DNA from: CAZFIM01 sp964519615
GTDB taxonomy: Bacteria; Chloroflexota; Dehalococcoidia; GIF9; UBA5629
Assembly (NCBI GenBank): GCA_964519615.1
Contig: CAZFIM010000042.1
Span: forward strand, 1-20,956
Direction of reading: 5' to 3'
Length of the DNA stretch: 20,956 nt
Below are positions 15,683-20,956 of the stretch, in pieces. A model generated the notes under the pieces. The model was not told the origin of the DNA. It did not search any database and worked only from the letters and a program-made list of their open reading frames with translations. The first letter of the stretch is position 1; every line of letters starts with the position of its first letter. The position numbers and the translations under genes were made by a program.

Positions 15683-18600
15683 GCGATTTTACACCGGTAG
15701 ATGAAGAAAATCGCAGACGTATTGCCTGTTCACTGAATGAAACTCTTTTCGTTGAGGCAGGCGCCGGCACAGGCAAGACAAAGGCGCTGGTTACGCGCAT
15801 CGTTAACCTGGTCAGGTCAGGCCGCACAACCATCGACCGCATCGCTGCCATCACCTTCACCGAGGCGGCAGCAGCTGAGCTGAGAGAGCGCATCAGACAG
15901 GAACTGGAGGCCGGCAGCACAAATCCGGACTTAAGCAATGAAGAATGCGAACAGTGCGCGGAGGCTCTGAGGAACATGGAAAGCGCCTCGATTCAGACCC
16001 TGCACAGCTTTGCCGGAGCCATATTAAGAGAAAGTCCTCTTGAAGCCGGCCTGCCTCCTGCTTTCGAGGTGGTGGAAGAGATAGAGGCTGATCTTTCTTT
16101 TGAAGAGCAGTGGCAGAAGTGGCTGGACCGCGCGCTCCAATCTGATGAAATCGTACCGTCGCTTAGAAATGCCCTTGAGCTCGGCCTTAGCATAGACAAT
16201 CTGAAAGCCGTTGCCCGCTCCTTTCACCTGAACTATGACATGCTGCCGGAGCATTTCCCCTCCTCCCCGGCACCTGTTCCCCATGCGGTACAAGCACTTA
16301 TCGAATCCATAGCGGATATACGCTCTCTGCTGCGTCTTGCACGCAACGGGCCGGACGACCCTCTTGCCGATTACGGCAGCAGGGTGATGGAGCTTGCCGA
16401 TAGGCTGGCTGCGCTGGATGCCACCGGCGGCTCTGCGCTCGCAATGCTTGCCGGATGGGGGAAGGTCTCATTCAGCAAAGGCAGAAAGGATGACTGGGAC
16501 GATGACCCCAACACGGGTATGAACGGCTGCAGCCGCTTAAAAGAGCTGCTTAAAGAACTGGAAGAGAAAAAAAACGGCGAGGTTGAGCTTGCACGTAGAG
16601 CCGCGCTTGTCCCGCTGCTCGATGCGCTGAGACAGTTCGTGTTTGACTACGCCGCTGAACGCAAGTCCGCCGGAAAAGCCGAGTTTCACGATCTGCTGGT
16701 GTGGGCAAGAGACTTGCTGTGCACAAACGCCGATACACGAGGCCATTTTCAACGGCGCTTTACTCATATTCTTATTGATGAGTTTCAGGATACCGATCCG
16801 ATTCAGGCCGATATCGCTTTCGCGCTCTGCCGCAGGGAAGATGAGCATGAACAGACGTCCTGCGGCGCGGGCAAGACCGCAGCGCACCCGCTTATCCCCG
16901 GCAAGCTCTTTGTGGTGGGCGATCCCAAGCAGTCCATTTACCGCTTCCGCCGTGCCGATATCGGTACCATGGAGAAGGTGCGGGAGTATATGGCCTGTAC
17001 TACACTGGACTTAAAGCAGAATTTCCGCTCGCAGGAACCGATTCTGCAGTGGGTAAACAACATTTTTCAAAATTGGATGAAAGCCGATGATACCGGAACG
17101 CAGGCGCACTACTCAGAGCTGACGGCTCAATGGAAGCCCGCTGCGGCAACACCGCCTATGGGGGTGCATTGTCTGGGTGAATGCGTAGAGGAAAAGGCAG
17201 GCACCTTGCGCAGAATTGAAACGGAGTCTATCGCGCGCATCATAACGGATATAAAATCAGGCAAATGGCAGGTGCGGCAGTCAAAAGAGAGCGGGTTGCG
17301 TGATGCACAATATCAGGATATCTGCATACTGCTCCCCAGCCGAACCGGTCTGCCCGCGCTGGAGCGGGCGCTGGAGAATGCCTCCGTACCTTACCGCGTG
17401 GAAAGCCAATCGCTCATCTTAAGCACTCAGGAGATACGGGAGCTGCTCTCATGCCTGCGCGCTATAGATTCCCCTGCAGACCAGGTGTCTCTTATTGCCG
17501 CCCTGCGTTCGTCCGCTTTTTGTATAACCGATGCCGAACTGCTTTCCTTTCTGGACGCAGGCGGCAGATTCGATTATCTCCGGCCGGGCAGCGCTCAAGG
17601 TCCTTTATATGAGGCACTGGATGAACTGCTGCGCTTCCACCGGGAGCGTTTGTGGTCATCGATAGACGAGCTGGTTGAGCGCTTCATTCGCGAGCGCCGC
17701 CTGCTGGAGAGCAGCTTCGCCATGGAGAGGCCGCGTGAACGTATTCGCCGTCTGCAGTTCATTATCGAGCGCGCCCGCGCCTTCGCGCAGGCGGGCAGCA
17801 ATTCACTGAGGTCTTTTCTGGACTGGATAGAGAGGCAGGCAGATGAGAACGCCCGTATGGTTGAGATACCCGTACCGGAATGCGATGAGGATGCAGTCCG
17901 TATTATGACCGTACACGGCTCAAAGGGTCTGGAATTTCCCATCGTCATATTGGCGGGTTTGAGCAGCAGCGGGAGAAATATCAGCGACCCGGTGATTTTC
18001 AACAGGCAGGAGGGGACGGTAGAGGTGAGCATCTCAGCTTTGGGCGGACCCGCTTTCTCCACCGCCGGGTACGAGCTGGCAAAAGAGAGGGAGCAGACAG
18101 CAGAGCAGGCCGAGGACATCCGCCTCATGTATGTGGCCGCCACCCGCGCCATGGACCATTTGATAGTGAGCCTCTTTCACTCATCAAGAAGCAGTAAATC
18201 GCCCGCCGCCGTAATATATGAAGCGGCGCTGTGCTGTCCGGACCTGTGGAAGAAGATAGACCTGCAGGCCATTAAGCACGAGCCGCAGCCATCCCTTTCC
18301 CCCGGTGAAGGCATCGGTGCGTACACGGACAGCCAGGAGGAAAGGGACGCATGGCTTGCCCGCAGGGCAGAGGTAGTACGACAGGCAGCGGCACCCGCCG
18401 CAGCGGCAGTGACAGCCGTCCTGCAGGTTGCCAAGGAAGAGATCGAACGAGGAGAGGTGTATTACCGCCGGGGGCGGGGCGGCACGGCGCTGGGACGCGC
18501 AGTCCACAGCGTGCTGCAAACGGTAGAACTTGATGCGGATGCCGATATCGATGACATCTGCCGGGCACAGGCGGCAGCCGAGAGCATACCGGATAAATGG

Positions 18601-18999
18601 AAGGATGTGGCAAAGCTCGTACGCAGCGGCCTACGCACGGAGACGGTCAAGCAGGCTGCGGCATCAGGAAGCTGCCACCGGGAAGTGTTTATCAGCGCCC
18701 CCTGCTGCGGCCGTGCCGTAGAAGGTTTCATAGACCTGCTCTTCGAACAGGACGGCGGCCTGGTCATAGCGGACTACAAGACCGACATGATAGAGGATGA
18801 CGGCTCACTGCCGCAGAATTATGAAAAATACGCGCTGCAGGCGGGCATCTACGCCTTTGCCGTAAGCAGAGTAACGGCAAAACCGATAAGAAAGGTGGTA
18901 CTCATCTTTCTGCGCAGCGGCAGGGAGATAGTAATAGAGGATATCCATTCACTCCTGCCGCAGGCGGAGGAAGCGGTACGCAGAGGGTTGAACCCATAG
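15679..18999 (+). CDS. addA: AddA-like UvrD-family helicase/nuclease
   Basis: A 1106-residue superfamily 1A helicase with a C-terminal nuclease, the motor subunit of the AddAB-type resection enzyme. Walker A is EAGAGTGKT (residues 26-34) and Walker B is LIDEFQDTD (D367, E368). Motif IV-like VVGDPKQSIYRFRRAD follows. Motif V is TVHGSKGLEFP (H746) and motif VI is MYVAATRA (R823). The nuclease domain has H943 (GRAVHSVLQ), D1019 (GFIDLLF) and D1032-Y-K1034 (IADYKTD), so all catalytic positions are present. Start overlap ATGA with addB and an AGAGGCGGG ribosome site support tight coupling. Length is close to the usual 1100-1250. A C-terminal nuclease on a UvrD helicase, paired with an Fe-S nuclease partner, argues for AddA rather than PcrA/UvrD or RecB. 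Confidence 0.92.
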   Translation: MSDFTPVDEENRRRIACSLNETLFVEAGAGTGKTKALVTRIVNLVRSGRTTIDRIAAITFTEAAAAELRERIRQELEAGSTNPDLSNEECEQCAEALRNMESASIQTLHSFAGAILRESPLEAGLPPAFEVVEEIEADLSFEEQWQKWLDRALQSDEIVPSLRNALELGLSIDNLKAVARSFHLNYDMLPEHFPSSPAPVPHAVQALIESIADIRSLLRLARNGPDDPLADYGSRVMELADRLAALDATGGSALAMLAGWGKVSFSKGRKDDWDDDPNTGMNGCSRLKELLKELEEKKNGEVELARRAALVPLLDALRQFVFDYAAERKSAGKAEFHDLLVWARDLLCTNADTRGHFQRRFTHILIDEFQDTDPIQADIAFALCRREDEHEQTSCGAGKTAAHPLIPGKLFVVGDPKQSIYRFRRADIGTMEKVREYMACTTLDLKQNFRSQEPILQWVNNIFQNWMKADDTGTQAHYSELTAQWKPAAATPPMGVHCLGECVEEKAGTLRRIETESIARIITDIKSGKWQVRQSKESGLRDAQYQDICILLPSRTGLPALERALENASVPYRVESQSLILSTQEIRELLSCLRAIDSPADQVSLIAALRSSAFCITDAELLSFLDAGGRFDYLRPGSAQGPLYEALDELLRFHRERLWSSIDELVERFIRERRLLESSFAMERPRERIRRLQFIIERARAFAQAGSNSLRSFLDWIERQADENARMVEIPVPECDEDAVRIMTVHGSKGLEFPIVILAGLSSSGRNISDPVIFNRQEGTVEVSISALGGPAFSTAGYELAKEREQTAEQAEDIRLMYVAATRAMDHLIVSLFHSSRSSKSPAAVIYEAALCCPDLWKKIDLQAIKHEPQPSLSPGEGIGAYTDSQEERDAWLARRAEVVRQAAAPAAAAVTAVLQVAKEEIERGEVYYRRGRGGTALGRAVHSVLQTVELDADADIDDICRAQAAAESIPDKWKDVAKLVRSGLRTETVKQAAASGSCHREVFISAPCCGRAVEGFIDLLFEQDGGLVIADYKTDMIEDDGSLPQNYEKYALQAGIYAFAVSRVTAKPIRKVVLIFLRSGREIVIEDIHSLLPQAEEAVRRGLNP

Positions 19000-19022
19000 T
19001 AAGCGGGCATCGTATACGCGCA

Positions 19023-19130
19023 CCTTACCACTAAAAACTGCCGTAACAGGGCGGAAAAGGTCTGGAAAATCGCCCGTACTACCATTACAATTAAGTAAGG
19101 CCGCTGCCGGCTATGCTCGCTTGCAGCGGC
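19023..19130 (+). repeat. Nested inverted repeats after addA
   Basis: In the 177-base gap after addA there is an outer six-base pair of arms, CCTTAC (19023-19028) and GTAAGG (19095-19100). It encloses a five-base stem GGGCG (19049-19053) and CGCCC (19071-19075). Directly after it lies an eight-base perfect stem GCCGCTGC (19100-19107) and GCAGCGGC (19123-19130). None is followed by a T tract, so they are not classical terminators. They may be a folded 3' end or a protein site near the next promoter. Confidence 0.35.
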
Positions 19131-19151
19131 GGCAAGAGTGATCGGTATAAT
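19121..19151 (+). promoter_or_regulatory. Promoter of the 347-residue protein gene
   Basis: A perfect -10 box TATAAT at 19146-19151. The nearest -35 candidate is TTGCAG at 19121-19126 (TTG matches, 19-bp spacer). The start point would be near 19158, followed by the ribosome site GAGGGG and the ATG at 19177. The -35 lies inside the 3' arm of the inverted repeat at 19100-19130, which might let a bound protein or cruciform affect it. Confidence 0.5.
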
Positions 19152-19176
19152 ATACCGGGGCATAGAGGGGTAAAGA

Positions 19177-20220
19177 ATGAGCACACGATTTCCTGAACGC
19201 GAGGAGCTTGCGTTTATCCTGCGGCGGATGCTGGATGGAGAGAGCAACGATGCCATCAATGAGGCGCTCAAACAGCAGATGCCTGCAGAACAGGCGCTTG
19301 AGGATGTGATTAATTCTCCACGCGCTCCCCGCTCCAACAAGGTCCTTCAGCAGATACGCCTGACCTGCGATGTCACGCGGGAGCTTCTGGAGCACGACCG
19401 TGAGATAGGCCTTAAACTGGAGAATGACCCGTCCGTCAACCGTGACAGACGGCAGCATTTCAGCAAATTGATGAAACTGGTAGAGACAATGGTCCGGCAG
19501 CTTGCGCTGCCGGACCTGAGCCGGCTGGACCCCGGCTCCATGCAGCCGGACTCGCGTGTGGTGATAAACGGCAGCGCTTCGAGCTGGATGTACCGCCAGT
19601 CCACCCCTTCATCACCCAGCGTGATGCTGATGGTGGAAGAAGAGGAGGACGCGCTCATTATACAGGGGCTTCATAAACATTTGAGCGCTCTTGCCGGCGG
19701 CTTTGGCCTTTCGCAGTGGAGGCGCAGGGCCGGAGAGCTGCTGCAGCTCTGGAGCGCTATCGCCTGCGAGATAAACGCCAGGTATCAGGAGAGCAGCGGC
19801 CTGCCGCTGGGGGCAAGGATGGAGCCCTCCATATATCCCGCGCTTGGGTCTTACCATCTCAACCGTCTGCTCCAGTGTCTGGGGCCTCTGGACCTCGATC
19901 TTGAGCTGGAGATAAGCGAATACAAGGTCTGGCCGGGCAATCTGGTCAATGAGAGCCTGCTGCATCCTGCAGGTCTGCCGGCGGTAGACTTAGCTCACGG
20001 AAGCAGAAAACAGATAGCGGAACTGCGCCGCACAATAGTTGAGATATCGGGGCCGCTGCTGCAGGACAGGCGGCTGCATAAGGTAACTCATCTGCTTACT
20101 GGAGTGCGCCAGCAAAGCGAAGAGCTTATAGACAAGCTCAGAAAAGCATCAGAAAAAGGCAGGCTGCCCGGCACGTGCAGCATCTGCGCGGGCTGGTTCA
20201 ACTCAGTGGAGCAGGACTAA
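19177..20220 (+). CDS. Uncharacterised soluble protein with C-terminal CxxC
   Basis: A 347-residue protein that I do not recognise. GAGGGG lies six bases before the ATG. No signal peptide or membrane span is present, so it should be cytoplasmic. Residues about 5-110 are charged and helical (EELAFILRRML, LLEHDREIGLKLENDP). A central part carries VVINGSASSW and VMLMVEEEEDALIIQGLHKHLSAL. Residues about 215-310 have SYHLNRLLQCLGPLDLDLELEISEYKVWPG, then a long helix (RKQIAELRRTIVEI). The C-terminus ends in CSICAGWF, a possible two-cysteine metal or redox site. It follows addBA in the same orientation after 177 bases with its own promoter, so a link to repair is possible but unproven. Confidence 0.75.
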   Translation: MSTRFPEREELAFILRRMLDGESNDAINEALKQQMPAEQALEDVINSPRAPRSNKVLQQIRLTCDVTRELLEHDREIGLKLENDPSVNRDRRQHFSKLMKLVETMVRQLALPDLSRLDPGSMQPDSRVVINGSASSWMYRQSTPSSPSVMLMVEEEEDALIIQGLHKHLSALAGGFGLSQWRRRAGELLQLWSAIACEINARYQESSGLPLGARMEPSIYPALGSYHLNRLLQCLGPLDLDLELEISEYKVWPGNLVNESLLHPAGLPAVDLAHGSRKQIAELRRTIVEISGPLLQDRRLHKVTHLLTGVRQQSEELIDKLRKASEKGRLPGTCSICAGWFNSVEQD

Positions 20221-20228
20221 AGCGGCTC

Positions 20229-20257
20229 TTTACAATTGATGCTGCGGAAGCTACAAT
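20229..20257 (+). promoter_or_regulatory. tRNA-Gly promoter
   Basis: TTTACA (20229-20234, five of six -35 bases), a 17-bp spacer and TACAAT (20252-20257, five of six -10 bases). Transcription would begin near 20264, seven bases before the mature tRNA 5' end. Both boxes and the spacing are near ideal for a stable RNA gene. Confidence 0.75.
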
Positions 20258-20270
20258 AAAAGTCTGTCGA

Positions 20271-20345
<75 letters not shown>

Positions 20346-20353
20346 TTTTTTTT
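20346..20353 (+). terminator. T run directly after the tRNA
   Basis: Eight T residues follow the CCA end at once. With the stable tRNA structure just before it, this could end transcription, as seen at some tRNA genes. There is no separate hairpin. Confidence 0.4.
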
Positions 20354-20397
20354 AGCTCCAGATTATAAGCTCATTAGTTCAAAGGTGGATTCTATGT

Positions 20398-20956
20398 TCA
20401 CAACGTTAAATCAGTACCATTTCCAGCAAGAGCTTTTCGATATCGGTTACCTTTTCCCAGAATAATAACCGTTCCTTCATTCCAGTCAAAGTCTTTTGAT
20501 TATACACTAGTGACTTCAGATAGTCTCATTCCTGAATACCACAATAAATTCAGAATCACCTTGCCTCTTTCGGCAAGAGCATTCTTCATAAGGATATCCA
20601 ATTGTTCCCTGCCGATAGCTGGTAATAGTTTTTTCTGCCATTTAGGTGGTAATACCTTTGTAATAGGGTTTGTAGGAAGCTGGTCTGTATTATAGAGCCA
20701 TCTACAAAGTGTCTTAATATAACGATAATAATTGTGCTTGCCATTACCACACTTCAGGGATTTAAGGTAGCGGTTTATTCCTTCAGGTGTGATCGGGTAA
20801 CCAATAAAGTTATCACGAGCATAGTGATATAAGGCAATGGTCTTTGTGTTTGTTCCCGAAGACCTTGAGCTCAGGGACTTCACTATAGTAATATTGTAAT
20901 ATATTACTATATGTAACGTCCTAAATTCTTGCGCATAGTACTTTAAGAACAGAGTT
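20398..20956 (-). pseudogene. Broken tyrosine recombinase (phage-type integrase) remnant
   Basis: The frame is open from the right edge of the window. It encodes a core-binding (SAM-like) domain (TIALYHYARDNF, ITPEGINRYLKSL, YIKTLCRWLYNT) and the start of the catalytic domain, including the first active-site Arg in LLWYSGMRLSEV. An in-frame TAA at 20500-20502 then interrupts it. The same frame resumes as DFDWNEGTVIILGKGNRYRK, typical integrase sequence, and ends at TGA 20398-20400. The H-x-x-R and Tyr nucleophile motifs are absent, so the enzyme cannot work. A GTG at 20883 is the first internal start, but the frame reads on upstream without a stop, so the true start may lie beyond the window. 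It points toward the tRNA-Gly 3' end 53 bases away, the usual position of an element's integrase. Confidence 0.8.
20884..20911. repeat. AT-rich perfect palindrome by the integrase remnant
   Basis: Two perfect 11-base arms, TATAGTAATAT (20884-20894) and ATATTACTATA (20901-20911), around a six-base spacer. It lies just upstream of the GTG at 20883 of the integrase remnant. A dyad of this size and AT content is typical of a phage or island repressor site, or of an integrase arm site. If the integrase starts further upstream it would lie inside coding sequence. Either reading is inference. Confidence 0.5.

Noticed and set aside
20346..20956. Defence or cargo system of the island
   Set aside because: Only the integrase remnant is inside the window; nothing else codes convincingly here.

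Overview
The window looks like chromosomal DNA from a bacterium of moderate GC content (about half G+C by eye). The lipoprotein-rich minus-strand cluster, the ECF sigma factor with a large multi-domain anti-sigma protein and the AddAB-like pair would fit Chloroflexota (Dehalococcoidia-like) or a related lineage. That placement is a guess from gene style; no rRNA or marker gene confirms it.

Layout. (1) Positions 1-8922, minus strand: ten closely packed genes, nine complete and one cut by the left edge. All are secreted or membrane proteins: five predicted lipoproteins, one signal-anchored protein and four small integral membrane proteins. Three lipoproteins are built almost wholly from short repeats. 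One has a PD40/TolB-type propeller signature with about eleven units. The other two are related, each with eight units ending in a Trp-containing strand. Two others (7496-8068 and 8079-8663) are a tandem paralogous pair. A good sigma-A-type promoter lies at 8993-9022, at the head of this run. (2) Positions 9064-12119, minus strand: an ECF sigma factor with a TTG start overlaps by ATGA an 841-residue anti-sigma protein. That protein has an N-terminal zinc-binding HC2 motif, many membrane segments and two or three extracytoplasmic domains. (3) Positions 12120-12493: a divergent intergenic region with a very good plus-strand promoter (TTGACA, 17 bp, TACTAT) and a hairpin in the leader. (4) Positions 12494-18999, plus strand: addB-like and addA-like genes overlapping by ATGA. 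They encode a two-nuclease, one-helicase double-strand-break resection enzyme. The AddB-like subunit keeps its nuclease and Fe-S residues but has lost a normal Walker A motif. (5) Positions 19177-20220: an unrecognised 347-residue protein with its own promoter. (6) Positions 20271-20345: tRNA-Gly(CCC) with encoded CCA and a textbook promoter. (7) From 20346 to the right edge: clearly AT-richer DNA holding a broken tyrosine-recombinase gene that points at the tRNA 3' end. This is the usual mark of an integrated element or its scar.

Working together: the sigma/anti-sigma pair and the cell-surface cluster are likely linked in function (envelope sensing plus surface lipoproteins). The sequence shows only adjacency and shared orientation; I could not find a recognisable ECF promoter. 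The AddAB operon is ordinary DNA repair and faces the other way. The best candidates for something undescribed are the repeat-lipoprotein cluster with its unusual anti-sigma protein, and the uncharacterised 347-residue protein.
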